From: Peromyscus leucopus
Lineage: Eukaryota > Chordata > Mammalia > Rodentia > Cricetidae
Length of the DNA stretch: 64,000 bases
NCBI RefSeq assembly: GCF_004664715.2
Contig: NC_051070.1
Location: forward strand, 74,625,231 to 74,689,230
Direction: 5' to 3'
Positions 42,420 to 54,368 of this stretch are shown here, piece by piece (positions within the stretch are counted from its first letter, which is position 1; the number at the start of each line of letters is the position of its first letter). The position numbers were made by a program, and so were the translations under genes. The notes beneath the pieces were generated by a model, which had not been told where the DNA came from, ran no database searches, and was given only the letters and a program-made list of their open reading frames with translations.

Positions 42420-43255
42420 TGATAAATTAGATTTTATCAAAATTTAAAATTCCTACTCCTGAAAAGACATCGTGAAGAAAATAAAAGAGCTGAAAATATT
42501 TATAAAGTATTTATCTGGTGAAGAATATGTGTTCAAAGTGTGTATATATATGGAAGAGTGGGTGCATATGTCCAAAATACACTGTATGAAATTCTCAAAG
42601 AATTTAAAATATTTTAAAAGTATGTATAGAATGTATGTAACTCAAAACATAAATAACTCAACTTAAAAGCTAAAAAACTATTTGAGCAGTAACTTTATGA
42701 AAGAAAATGTATAAGTGATCAAATGTGCTCAAATAAAAAGCCCTCAAGCCATTTTTATAAAAGACATGCAAATTTGAACCACAGTGAACTATCAGTTCAC
42801 ATGCATCAGAACAGCAGAGATGCAAGACTGCTGTCAGCCGTGAGGATATGGAGCTGCTGGCATTTCCACAGTGTTGGTGAGTGGGCAGAACTCTCTTACA
42901 TAATGAATATATCAAAACCCACATTCTCACTCAACAATTCCATTCCCTGGTGTTTACCCATGGGAAAATAAAGTATTTAAAACATTGTTGGGAAGACTTT
43001 TATACCAGCTTTACTCATAACAGCCAAACTCCAGAAACAACTCTGGTGTCCATCTACAAGGACTGAATAAACTGTGGCAAATACATCCATTGTTATGCTA
43101 CTTAGCAGCAAAAAAAAAAAAAAATGAATTACTGAAACATGCAACATGTGTAAGTTTCAAAAGCATTATGCCAAGTGAAAGAAGGCAGGCACTAAAGGGT
43201 GCATATTATACGATTCCATTACAGGAAATTCTGGAGTAAGCAAGACTGATCTAGA
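42420..43255 (+). pseudogene. Ancient L1M relic (ORF2 3' portion)
   Basis: The plus strand follows the C-terminal ORF2 region of an old L1 in order: 'gattttatcaaaatttaaaattcct', 'ataaataactcaac', 'catgcaaatttgaaccaca', 'caattccattccctggtgtttacccatg', 'ctttactcataacagccaaactcc', 'gtgtccatctacaagg', 'aagcattatgccaagtgaaagaaggcaggc'. Stops and indels throughout mean it is dead. Confidence 0.8.
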
Positions 43256-43309
43256 GTGCTTCTGGGGTACCACTGCTAGGCCTGACCCGAGTCCACAACT
43301 GAGACCCAC

Positions 43310-43368
43310 ATGGTGTTAGGAGGGATCCAACTCACAAAGTTGACCTCTGGTCTTCACACACTACACCC

Positions 43369-43418
<50 letters not shown>
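43310..43418 (+). repeat. SINE 3' fragment plus (CA)n
   Basis: 'gatccaactcacaaagttgacctctggtcttcacacactaca' resembles the 3' body of a B3/B4-type SINE. Pure CA follows from 43372 to 43418, with CA/GCAC-rich text after it. Confidence 0.6.
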
Positions 43419-43420
<2 letters not shown>

Positions 43421-43491
43421 GCACGCACACATGCACGCACGCACACGCATGCACATTCACATACAACTGGTGTCCTTTATAAAAACAAATA

Positions 43492-43676
43492 GATGGAGAG
43501 TTGGCTCAGTGGTTAAGAACATGTACCGCTCTTCCCGAGGATCCGAGTTCGGTTCTGAGCACCAACATCAGGTGGTTTACAACCTCCTGTAGGTCCACCT
43601 TAGGACATTTGATGTCCCTTTCTGCCCTTCACAGGAACTGCATTCATGGTCACAAACATAATTTTAAGTAAATAAT
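43492..43676 (+). repeat. B3/B2 SINE
   Basis: 'gatggagagttggctcagtggttaagaacatgtaccgctcttcccgaggatccgagttcggttctgagcaccaacatcaggtggttt', then body and an AT-rich tail. Confidence 0.85.
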
Positions 43677-43897
43677 AAGTTATGAAAGGTAAATTATTTA
43701 TGAAAAGTATAAATAGTTTTCATTATTGTAGATTATGCTTTATTGTCTACTCATTTAATATTTAGGGGAAATTGGGCAAGTGGAGGTTTTCCTTCATTTG
43801 ACTTACTTAGCTGATGGATGTTCAAAGTACACTGGCTGTCTTTAATAAAAATATGATGCAGTAATTTTAAATACATGAATGGGATTAGCACCTCCCC

Positions 43898-44066
43898 TTT
43901 TTTTGGTTTTTTGTTTGTTTGTTTTGAGACAGGGTTTCTCTGTGTAACGGCTCTGGCTGTCCTGGAACTCACTTTGTAGCCCAGGCTGACCTCAAACTCA
44001 CAGAGATCTGCCTGCCTCTGCCTCCCGAGTGCTGGGATCAAAGGTGTGTACCACCACTGCCCAGCT
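43898..44066 (-). repeat. B1 SINE (antisense), full length
   Basis: 'tttggttttttgtttgtttgttttgagacagggtttctctgtgtaa...ctggctgtcctggaactcactttgtagcccaggctgacctc...cccgagtgctgggatcaaaggtgtgtaccaccactgcccagc'. GGGATTAGC occurs at 43881-43889 and again at 44067-44075, a probable target-site duplication. Confidence 0.95.
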
Positions 44067-44306
44067 GGGATTAGCCATTTTTATTCACAATTTTAAACTT
44101 GACCAAGTACCAGGATTGCAAGAGAAAAATATAAAAATAGAGGCTCCGTGGCCATATTCAGACTTGCGAGTACCTAAGAGCAGGGTCTAAACTCTGCTGT
44201 TCTAACATACCAGGGATTGCCCTGCAATAGCTGTCTGGGCAACTGTGGGCAGTAGCTCAAACAATGGCACGTGTTTTTCACAGGATTTCTGAAGCCAGAA
44301 TTCTGT

Positions 44307-44476
44307 AGAGGGCTGGAGATTTAAGCAGTAACATGTCTGCTTTCCAGCCTGGGATCAGATCCCCTGGAGCTGAAATTACAGATATGAGCTGCCCAACATG
44401 GGTGCTGGGAACTGAACTCAGGTCCTCTGTGAGGGTAGCAAGTAGTCTTAACCACTGAGTGATTTCTCCAACCCCT
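44307..44476. repeat. Chimeric B2: plus-strand head fused to antisense B2 body
   Basis: 44307-44347 reads as a sense B2 head with a small deletion ('gggctggagatttaagcagtaacatgtctgctttccag'). From 44348 the sequence becomes an antisense B2/B3 body and head ('cagatcccctggagctgaaattacag...tcaggtcctctgtgagg...ccactgagtgatttctccaacccc'). This gives an imperfect inverted repeat with a short spacer. Confidence 0.65.
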
Positions 44477-44477
44477 T

Positions 44478-44577
44478 CTGGGAATTTTTGAGATAGAGTT
44501 TCACCATTTATCATTGGCTAGTCTCAATTCATAATCCTCCTGCCTCAACCTCCCCAGTGCTTAGATTACAGTCACCC
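44478..44577 (-). repeat. B1-related SINE fragment (antisense)
   Basis: 'tttttgagatagagtttcaccatttatcattggctagtctcaattcataatcctcctgcctcaacctccccagtgcttagattacag' is a diverged B1/proto-B1-type copy. Confidence 0.55.
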
Positions 44578-45740
44578 ACTTTATAAATGATTCCTTCAGA
44601 AAAAGAATTCACATGGGTTTCTCTTGCATTGCGTTACACCCGTTGAAACTCTTTTCTTCATTCTGTGTTTTATACATTGGTTAACTATTCTCTAGTAATT
44701 TACTGTAGCAGACTACATTTTATACACCTTCAGCCCCTCCCCCCAACATTTAATAATTGGCTTAGCAGCATCATTTTCTCCCTTTGGAGAAGACAGGCCA
44801 GTATAGTAAAGGAGTCAATTTTTTTCCAGGGGAAAAAAAAAGAAAGAACTATCCTGAGGATTAGAAATAAAGTTTTATTTATCCATGGCTAGTGATTATT
44901 TTTTCTTGCTTATCAAGAGCAAAATGCCAACAGATAATGTGGATCAATATAAACAGGTTCTTTAGGCAGTTTCAAATTTCATTGGTTTATCCTTCCAGAG
45001 CCAAAAGAGCCACTTTTAAGATCAAATCATGCAGATGTAGGGCCTCTGAAAATCCTTTTTCTGTATCAAGGACAGGAGACAAGCCCGTACATGCACTTTC
45101 TTGTTTACAAATGTCTTGGCAATTTTTCTTTCATTTGATGGTGCGTGTGAGAAGAGTGTGAGGAAAGCACAATGCTGCGCTAGACTTCTAACATGACACT
45201 CAGTTTACCTCTTAAATTACCCCCTGAGAGAGACTTTTTTAATGTCAAGATTAGCAAAAATCCCCCTCGGAGTCTTTAAAGTCAGAACTCCTAAGTGTTC
45301 TGCCAAGACTTTATCTATAATGCCATCAAACCTGTTCTCAGCGTCATTTCCTTGAGCAAACTTGTTTGTGGAGTCACTCAAAATCTGGAAGCCTGAAGAA
45401 CAATTCAAATCTCTGAGCAAACTTCTGGTTAGGATTCTCTTGTTCAGCTGTAGCTGATCCGTGGCCTTGATTTGAACTACTGACATGTGTTTGACAATTA
45501 CCTCGGCAGGGGAGTGGACATGCTAGCTGAGAAGGCGTGTGAACGGCTGCTGGCGTCAGCATTCTCTTCCTCACATGGCAACAAAACCATCAAGAGTCTT
45601 GTGAGACAGGACCTTCGGGCTTTAATTAATGAATTATTTTTAATCTATTTCCTTTGCAACGGACTCATTTAGACTCTTCGGGGTCATTTTTGAAAAAATA
45701 AAATGGTTCTCTAAATAGAAATCAGAAAAAAATCTGGACT
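44578..45740. other. Repeat-free block over 1 kb, candidate conserved region
   Basis: No mobile element was recognised. It contains 'gctttaattaatgaattatttttaat' (45620-45645) and several AATTA words. It lies at the start of a long repeat-poor interval that runs to 48921. No exon is supported. Confidence 0.35.
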
Positions 45741-45837
45741 CATGAACTTCTCGCACCATGGCTCTGAAGCAGATTGAAGGCTCCAACCCCAGGGGTCACT
45801 CTGAGTTACTTGTCTTTGGAAAACATGCTTCTTCCTT

Positions 45838-45985
45838 CACTTATTCACTCAATAAACATGCATTATGCCAGCTATCTGCCAAGTTCTGGAGCAGACCTGA
45901 GATATGAAAATGATTAACAAGTAATCCCAACCTTGAAGGAATTCAGTTAGGAGAAACAGACGGACAAATCATTCTTACGCTGCAG
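45838..45985 (-). repeat. L2/MIR-type 3' end relic (antisense)
   Basis: 'cacttattcactcaataaacatgcattatgccagctatctgccaagttctggagcagacctgagatatgaaaatgattaacaagtaatcccaaccttgaagg' follows the reversed L2 3' end pattern. It is old and short. Confidence 0.55.
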
Positions 45986-46963
45986 ACAGGTCGGGAGGAC
46001 TTGACGCCCCATCCCTGGGTCTCTGGCTGCATGAACGAGGAAACGGGCGCTAAGACGACAAGTTGAGGGGAGAGCACTTCACAAGGCCATTTACTGAGAC
46101 CACATTTCAGCCGGTTTGAGATTTTTATGAGAACCCCCCCGCCCCGCTCCCCCCGAAATAACCGGAAGACTGGCCAGCCTGAAGCATGAACGGTGGCCTC
46201 CAGAGGACAGCATGCATCCGCAGAGGCTAAAACTCTGAACCTAGAAACAGCAGCTCTTGAGAACAGGCCCCTCAGGGAGATGTAGAAACAGCACTAGCAA
46301 AAGGCACAGAGGAAGCCTGGGCTGAAGAGGCGTGGATAGAACAGGACCAGAGAAGAGGGGCCCTGGGCGATACGGCTGCCATGGATACTCTGTAGCCGTA
46401 GCTCCAAACCCTTCTTCCCCTGGCTGCATCATTGAACATACAGGCCACAGAAACTTAAATACTAAGCTTCAAGGCAAGGTCGGCCCACGGGGAATTCAGC
46501 TCCTTTCTTGGTTGTCACACTGATGAAATTTCTATTTTTTTTTTTTTTTAAATGTCGTGTAACAAGACTCTGAGAGTGGACCTCGGGATGTGACGCGCAG
46601 AGTCACATCCTACTCCCCACCCCCACCTCAGGCCCCACTGCCACGGAGTGTTTGCATGTTTTCATTAGTGGTCAGAGGGATCTATTTGCATGGGCTTTGC
46701 AGCCGGTATCCCTAAATATGAAAGGCAAAGGGACTATTTCAAGATGATTTCTACGCAAGCACCTGAATACTTAAATAAAAACGCATTTATTGCCGCTGCA
46801 ACCCGGGGGCCTTGAGAAACTCTTCACACTGATTTGTTCTGACTGTATGCCACATCCTAAGTTCTTTCTAGCATTAACAAGCTACAAAGGGCGTTCTCCA
46901 AAGAAATTGTAGGCATGTCTGTATATCAAAATCTTCCTTTAGAGTCAACTTTTTTGGTGTTTG

Positions 46964-46999
<36 letters not shown>

Positions 47000-48921
47000 G
47001 TTTTCTTATTTTGATTGACAGCTCATAATTACACCAACAAACACTCCTGGTCACACAAACAGATGATTCTCAGATGAACCTGCTAGAAAATCTAAAATGA
47101 CCAAGACCTACATTTTTGGTGGGGGCTGGTTTATTTCATTTATCCCTTATTACTTTTTTTTTTTTTTTTTTTTGCTGTTGACTACTCTCGTGCCATTTGT
47201 ACCCCAAATTTGAAATCATCAAAATTCATTTTATTAAAAATTAGGTCATTAAAAAAAAAAAAGCAAAGCACTATTCATTCCTGACAATCTTACTTTAATT
47301 TAGACTACAGTTGCAGTGTTGCTTAGCAATAATCATTTTATTCAGATTCCAGTCTGACTAAACTATCTTTGATAAAAGATTAGAGGCTGGAAAGTTGAGA
47401 GCAGGTTCAAAATCAGACTTTGGGGGTCACGGCTGAAAGAACATCTTTGTATGGTCAGTGAAACAGAGCATTTAAAAAGAAACGTGACATCATGCATGAT
47501 GTGAAATCCACAAAGAATCGATAAAAGTTTTTTTTTTTAAGTAGTTATACTTTGTTTTAATCTCATCTTTCTGGTGTATCTGCAAAGTCCAGTCCATTTG
47601 ATAACTATGTTAGCTCGTGTAAACATTAACAAAGGAACCTTACTTACTACAGTGGCGTAGAGAAGATGGCCCTGCGTCCAGCGGCATGCACTGATGGGAT
47701 GGTTCTTTTCTGCACAACCTTTTATGAATCCATCTCGTTCTGTGATGTCCTTTCCTGACTTGTGGTTGTGTCCCTGCTCCACCTTAGCAGGGAAGAGAGG
47801 ACGTGTCAGAGGAGGTGACTTGTCTATGAAATCAATGTCCCAGAAGTTGGGACACTGGTCCCTAGGTAGTCACGTGGCCACACATAGATTCAAGGAATGC
47901 TGACATGCAGACTCTAATTGGGGTCATATCTTCCATTAAAACAGCAGGACCAGGGAAGAAGAGGAGAACAGATTCTCACCAACCAGGGGCTTTGATCTGT
48001 GTGGTGCATTCTAGCAGATACGTTATAGTTCTGAGTTTGGACTTAGCGCATAGATAATTAAAATGCATTAAAGATAATATTATAGAAAATGGGAACTAGA
48101 ATGCAGTCTGTTCCCAATGGATATTTTTAAAAGACACCTTAACACAGAAAGACAGCCAAAGGCCCAGAGTTTACATAAACACATTTGAATAGGAGATGAT
48201 GGTGTTGCAAGACAAGTGAAAGTCGTTGATTTACCATGCCTCTCTCCAAATGAAAATAAGGTCACCCTGATTCTGAGAGGCCCTATAGGAAAGGGAACGG
48301 ATTCTAATTAGGATTAAGAACATTATCTCTCTCCAAATGTCTGCAAGCATACAATGCTGGTTCTGTCTATGGCTATACCTATAATTTTGCAATATGACTT
48401 TTTTAAAAAAAAGAGGATACAATTTGGTAAACTGATAACTAATTTAGATAATGCTAATTGTATTGGGTAGAAAGTGATTAGGGAAGTCATCAAAGAAACC
48501 TCAAGTGTGCTGTGCACTGAAAACATGAATATTGTGTGAAGCTTTGATCCCTTCCCCAGAGTAGAGGTGACTCCTAGAGGTGCCTGTGTTAGACAGCGTC
48601 AGGAAGAGGTGCTGCTGGAGGCAGAGGAGAGGAGCAGCCTGACCACACTGACTTGGGACACACCAGACTCGCTTTTAAATTTCCCTCTGTAAGTGGAGTG
48701 TGTGCATTTGCGCACACGGGAGCTAACAGTGCAGCAGCATCTTCTGCCTTCATAATTACACGTCACCCTCTGCACGAGCATTTCTAGCAGAGACTTCCCA
48801 CTTCCTTCCCAGGCAAAACCAAATAGCACAGATATTAAGTTAACTCTCTTGATTTTATCCAGTTACCAATTTTTAGAGGATTTGTTAACAATTTGTTTCC
48901 TATTTGAGGTGGACGTAGCAT
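45986..48921. other. Long repeat-poor block with homopolymer and (GT)n tracts
   Basis: Over about 2.9 kb only simple tracts were recognised: a C-rich run at 46135-46155, T-runs at 46533-46549 and 47154-47174, (GT)n at 46966-46997, and an A-run at 47251-47262. No SINE or LTR insertion was found, unlike the flanks. No coding exon is supported. AT-rich words (TTTAATTTAG, ATTAAAA) are common. Confidence 0.45.
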
Positions 48922-49220
48922 TGTGATGGCTTCTTTTTGGTATCAACTTGACTGGCTTAGGGGATATCAAGCTAGCTAGCAAAGCATTTGTTGGGCACCA
49001 GGACTCCAGGATTTCTGGACTCCTCCAGCCCTGCCCTAACTCTTATGCTTCTGGCCATAGAACGAGGGCGATGCCGCCTGCTTTCTTCCTCTGGGTTCTT
49101 TTGGCCTTGGACCAATCCCTCTGTTTCTCTAGCTTCTAGCCTACAAGTATTCTATTATAGGTCTTGTCAACCTCTGAAATTGTGTGAACCAATTATTTTT
49201 TTTTAAAAAAAATCCCTATC

Positions 49221-49272
<52 letters not shown>

Positions 49273-49426
49273 ATCTATCTATTACCTATATACATATTTG
49301 TCTGCCTATTTAAGGATAAACCCCACTGTCTCTTCTTTCACAGTGTGCAAGATATAAATTCATATATATGTATGCATGGAGTGTATGCATCTTGTTGATT
49401 CTGTTTCTCTGGAAAACCTAACATGG
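48922..49426 (+). repeat. ERV-L-type LTR with an internal (ATCT)n
   Basis: It begins TGTGATGGCTTCTTTTTGGTA and continues 'tcaacttgactggcttaggggatatc'. It carries an (ATCT)n tract (49216-49282) after an A-rich poly-A-signal-like region and ends 'ttgattctgtttctctggaaaacctaacat'. This is the same architecture as 27244-27719 but diverged. Confidence 0.65.
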
Positions 49427-49447
49427 TGTGTGAATCTCCACAAGTAT

Positions 49448-49857
49448 GCATTATTCCAGTTCCGGTTCTGTTGCTGTGATAAAATACTCTGACAAAATCA
49501 ACTTAGGGATGAAAGGGACTTGTTCCGGCTTGAAATTCCAGGGTAACAGTTCATCATTGTGGGGAAGTCAAGTCAGGAATTTCAAGCAGCTAGTCATATC
49601 ACAGCCACAGTCGAGGGCAGTGAGAAATGAATACATATATGCTTACTTGCTTGTGTTCAGCTTGATTTCTCTGCTTCTCCATCATTCAGGGATTCCTGCC
49701 TAGAAAATGGTGCCTCCCGAGGTAGGCTAGTTCATCCCACAGCATTAATTTAATTAAGACAATCCCCCAAAGACACACCCACAGACTAACCTATATGTAA
49801 TCTACTCTACCCAGGTGATTCTAGAGTATGTCAAGTTAACAATTGAAACTAATCACA
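49448..49857 (-). repeat. ERV-L-type LTR (antisense)
   Basis: 'ccggttctgttgctgtgataaaatactctgacaaaatcaactt' to 'cctatatgtaatctactctacccaggtgattctagagtatgtcaagttaacaattgaaactaatcaca'. Read on the minus strand it starts TGTGATTAGTTTCAATTG and has the shared 'gtt(a/c)acttgac' box. It abuts the preceding LTR in opposite orientation. Confidence 0.7.
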
Positions 49858-51329
49858 GGTATTCTGTACAGAACGTTTCCAGTGTCTTTTTTAAAAATAA
49901 ACTTTCTATATCATGCGATGGTTAAAGGGATATATGTGAACTGGCCCAGGTGTTGAATAAACAAAAGGTATGTCCTTTTAAGATCCAAGAAACACCCTTA
50001 CACTTCTGAAACTCAAGTCAAGCAACCCCTCTCAGCTAATTATTTCTGCCCTTCCTTCTCCACATTGTTTTTTGGCTTTGCTTTGTGGTGCATGAAAATA
50101 TTTCTTTGGACCACATCTCTAGATCTTCCTTGCCTGTGGCCTTCCAGTTAGACTTGGCCACTCTAGAAGAAGAAGACGAGAGGAAAGCCTTCTGGCTCTT
50201 CCTTTCCAGGCTCTGTCTCAGGCAACAGCTGGCTCTCTCTGTAACCTGACTGTGTAATGCTTTTCTATTGTTTCATGTCTTGTTATGTCTACTAGCCTGA
50301 GTTCTTCTCTTTGACGCTTCATGTCAGTGTGGTAATCACTTTGCACAGTACCTCATGTTTGGGTACCACATCTGCTGCTTAATCCCTTAGACTAGCTCAT
50401 GCCTGTATAAAACAGACTTTCCTGAAAATTCCTTCCTCTTGCTCATCTGGGGTGAATTCTGTTTCCTCTCATGACTGTGACAGGGGAGCTAGTTGACAAA
50501 GAAAGAGTTGTCTGTAAACTTCAGTTCTTCGTCTTTATTTCTCATGAACTCACTCTAAGTCATTGGAGTGACTCCCGAATCACTCCATCACTTTGGTGTC
50601 AAAGGCACCAAAGACATTAATTTCTGATAATGGTCAACTGTCATCTCACTCAAGCTTTCAGCTTTGTTGGGCACTTGTCCCTGAAATCTTCCCATTCCTT
50701 GATTTCCTGGACATCACACCTGGACTCCAGATTTTTCTGATACCTTGGTAACCAAACCCTCCCATTGTCCCTGGCTGTATCCTCCCTGTCTCAGAACCCA
50801 GATGGCTCTTATCCAAACCTTATTTCTGTTTCTCATAAGCACTTAGCTGGGCTTCATTGTGAATTTCCACTCTCATTTAGAGGAGTCACAGGTGCAAATT
50901 CTAGGCCCGCCTCTCAAGGTCTTACCGTATACCACCATCCATGTTCTTTCTCTCCACATGATACAGATGCTCATGGTGACCTTAAAAACCAAAGCTAGGA
51001 GGTATAGAGTAGCTGCAAAGTGAGAGGAGAGTCACTCACCAGACACACATTTGGATTTGATAAAAGTAAGAAATCAGCTACAGTTGAGATTTTGTGGTTT
51101 GTTACAGCAGATGGTATCAACTCAACAAATTCACTCCACAGCTTTGGGTCCCTTTAGCAGCAAGTCACCAAGGCTTAGTCCTTGGGTTTCTTCTTCTGTA
51201 CTCTTTGTGACCTCACCTAGTCACAAACCCAGATGATTTCAATCCAAATGGTTCAACATCATCTCTGGTTTTGTAAATAAAATTCTTCTATTTGCTTAGT
51301 ATAAAAATTACCCTTGGGCATCGCAACTC
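49858..51329. other. Unassigned repeat-poor stretch
   Basis: No family was recognised over about 1.5 kb. Some pieces could be very old LINE sequence continuous with the L2 that follows, but the match is too weak to call. Confidence 0.35.
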
Positions 51330-51990
51330 ATCTGCTGTTGAATTCCATGAGCTCAGCCTTCTCAATACCAAATAGCTTTCCCTTTGTAGAACTCACAGTT
51401 GTCATCCTGGTCTTACATCTGCACCTGGAATGCTGGGATAGCCTCTCACTGTTTTCTGGCTTCTGTCCTGGCCCTTTCCACTTGATTTGTAGCACAGTCA
51501 ACAAAATCAGAGTGTGCCACTCTTCTCCTCCATCCCCTTATAGCCTTGTGTCCCACTCTGAAGGGACATGGGAGCTCTAGAAGGATCAGACACAACTCTT
51601 GATACCTCTCAGACCTCATTACCACCACTCTCGGTCTCGGGGCTTGTCACACAGGCCTGATGGGTGCTCCTCTGTTCATGCCTATCTCAAGACCTCTTTC
51701 CTTTCTCCCCTTTCCCACTATAGTCTCAGAACCTTCATGCCTCAGTGCATATACAACCTTAGCAGTAGATTTCCCTGGCCATCCATTTAAATTGCAACCA
51801 CTCTCCAAATACCCACCTCTCTTCTTTCCTTCATTCACCTTCCAGGTGTAACCATCATCCATGATTTATTCAGTTAAATTGTCTTCTTTCTTGTCTTGCT
51901 GGAATTTAGCTCAATGTAGGCAGATATTTTTGCTTATTTTATTTATCGCTACATTTCAGCACCGTGAACAAGACTTGGCCAACTGAGGTC
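51330..51990 (+). repeat. L2 (LINE-2) relic
   Basis: Ordered L2 blocks: 'gaatgctgggatagcctctc', 'ctgtcctggccctttccacttgatttgtagcacagtcaacaaaatcagagtgtg', 'ctatctcaagacctctttcc', 'ttgctggaatttagctcaatgtaggcagatatttttgcttattttatttatcgctacatttcagcaccgtgaacaagac'. It is strongly decayed. Confidence 0.6.
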
Positions 51991-52005
51991 TCAAGAAAGT
52001 GGATT

Positions 52006-52132
52006 TTGGTTCTGGTGTGGTAGCCAATGCCTTTAAGACAGCACTCAGGAAGCAGAGGCTGGCAGATCTCTATGAGTTTGAAGCCAACCTGATCTACATA
52101 GTGAATCCTAGGATAGCCAGAGGGATCATCTC
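52006..52132 (+). repeat. B1 SINE, diverged
   Basis: 'ggttctggtgtggtagccaatgcctttaagacagcactcaggaagcagaggctggcagatctctatgagtttgaagccaacctgatctacatagtgaatcc'. Confidence 0.85.
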
Positions 52133-52842
52133 AGAGGGGCTAGGGTATTGGTGGATTGAATGACTGAATGAGCTTTCTCTGCTCTTTTTTCTAACCAGGA
52201 AATTTTAGATTTTAAAGTGCCGTATATGAAGCAAGCCCTAGAAGCATTACAGAGGAGACTCAGCTATTACTGTGAGCCCCCTGAAGAAATCCAAGGGTGA
52301 AAAAACCCAGAGGAGGGACAGCAGTCTACAGTGGTCCATGTCCCCTCGATCCTCGCAGGGTCAGTCAAAAGCAGCACCACTCAGCATCTGTTCGCTGATA
52401 ACATCAAGAAGCCCTTCACCAGGCACCACAATGTGGTGCTTAAGCATTGGGAGAGATGTAGATCTAAAGCCCCAAGAGCTGCAGTCCAAAGCGTCCCACA
52501 AAGATCTGGGCTTCGTCAGGCTGTCCCTTGCACTGGGACTTGGCCATTCTGGTTCTTCAGAATGTGCTCATTCTTTCTCCTGGCAGTCAGAACTTGCTCT
52601 AGTATCCTGCAAAGACCTGCCCTTTGAATCACAGATGCATGCACATTCACACCCACACCGTTACCAACCAGCCCCACACTCCTCAGACTGAACCTGTCCC
52701 ATTAGTGATGCTAACAGAGCCACTGATTGGCTTCCTCTGACCAGCATCCAAGACCAATCAGCCAGCACTTGAAGCTAATGTTGCTAGGCTTAACGTGTTA
52801 AAGCAAATATCTTGTCTTGTATAATATTATTAAATGGCTATA
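52133..52842. other. Unassigned; overlapping open frames without known domain
   Basis: Two plus-strand frames are open between 52272 and 52691. Neither shows a recognisable domain. No splice signals of convincing strength flank them, and no repeat was recognised. Chance or an old unrecognised retrocopy are both possible. Confidence 0.3.
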
Positions 52843-53063
52843 TTTTTTGAGACCCAAAATGGGTCTTGTTTCCCAGGCTAGCCTCAAACTACCTATGTGG
52901 TTGAGGATAGCTCTGAACTTCTTATCCCCCTGTCTCTTCTTCCCAAGCCCTGAAATTATAGGAATGTGCCACCACAAACCATTTATAGAGTGCTGGGGAC
53001 TGAACCCAGAACTTCAGTCATGTTAGGCAAGCACTCTATCAACTGAGCTACATTCCCAGTGCC
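52843..53063 (-). repeat. ID-B1 composite SINE (RSINE1/B4A-like, antisense)
   Basis: B1-derived half 'ttgagacccaaaatgggtcttgtttcccaggctagcctcaaac...aaattataggaatgtgccaccacaaacc', then ID-derived half 'agtgctggggactgaacccagaacttcagtcatgttaggcaagcactctatcaactgagctacattcccag'. This is the mirror image of 30545-30755. Confidence 0.85.
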
Positions 53064-54368
53064 AAGACAACTATAAATTTAATAAATGTATATATGTATG
53101 CACTTTCCTGTATAAAAATACTATAAAGTCAGTGTACATAATTTGCAAAATCCAAGAAAAGGTTAAAGAAAAAAATAATGAGAGAGGAATGAAAAGATAG
53201 AAAGTGTAGAAGGACGGGGGGGATATATGTAGTTTCAAATGTGTAAATGGTTAAGAGATGGGTACATGACTGACAATTGTTTTTCCTTGTGTAAAGAGCC
53301 GTCGTAGGCTGAATACATGAACAGAAACCTCAGTACACACAGCACTCGTCGCTTACCTGATTCAGAATCAGAGCAGCTCCTGTTTCTCAGTGAACTTGGA
53401 AATCAGTCTGCATCTCCCTAATTACCCTGTCATCATCAGCATTTTGTGACAGACAGAACCATTTAGACATTATAAACAGCCCCAAGTGCAGATTTCACTT
53501 ACCCGTGTCCGCCGTGTGAAATAACAACTCCAGCTATGAGGTACAACGCAACATCTCGTACTGAAAAACCATGAGAGATTAAGCACAGATTTGGCTTGGC
53601 CTATGAAGGATGATGTCAAGTGATGTCGTGGGGGGTAATTATTGTGAAGACTTAATTCCTGTGTCATCAGGTATTTGTAGATATACAAAGCATTCTCCTG
53701 ATTAAACAGCATTCAAGGTGACTACATATTCCCCGTGATTGACAGTTTACAGCTCAGACAGACTAAAAAGATTAAAAACATTAGAAAGTGGCGGTGACTT
53801 CTTCCCCTCAGGACACTTCCGCCCTGCGAGGAAACTGATTGAGAGTTCTAATAATATTGCTAACAGGTAAATTCTCGAGTGTTTGCTTGCGGCGGTCCTT
53901 CTCCGGTAAGGAATGCAAATCCTGTTATGCATCTTTTTCATCTTGGTGAGCTTCCAGTGGCTCGAAGAGTCAGATACGAGGTGAAGGCAAAATATAACTT
54001 CCTTGAGACTTAGCATGCCCTGAAACATGTCCAACTTCTCGGAGCAGATAATGTGTCAAAGCTGTTAGCCAAGATCAATTGGTTTTATATCTGATACATT
54101 CGCTCTCAGGAACGGAGCCAAGGTTATCCAAAATTCGGTTATTCATAATTTCAGGTAACCAGCATTGCTTCTCTGTAAAATTTCCCCTGTAGCTACCTGG
54201 TCCTTTACTGATTTACATGATTTCTAATTATATTCCTAGGTATGCCTTGCCTCGGCCCCTCTTTTTTTTTTTTTTTTTTTTGCTTTTTTTCTAGAAGATT
54301 CAGAAAGTTCTTAAAATTATCTCTGCTTCAAGTTAATATTACTGTTTCCTACAAAGATATACTCATAA
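53064..54368. other. Repeat-free block
   Basis: No mobile element was recognised apart from a T-run at 54262-54281. The 53290-54230 part has scattered retained CpGs and unbiased composition. It could be conserved non-coding sequence, but no exon is supported. Confidence 0.35.
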
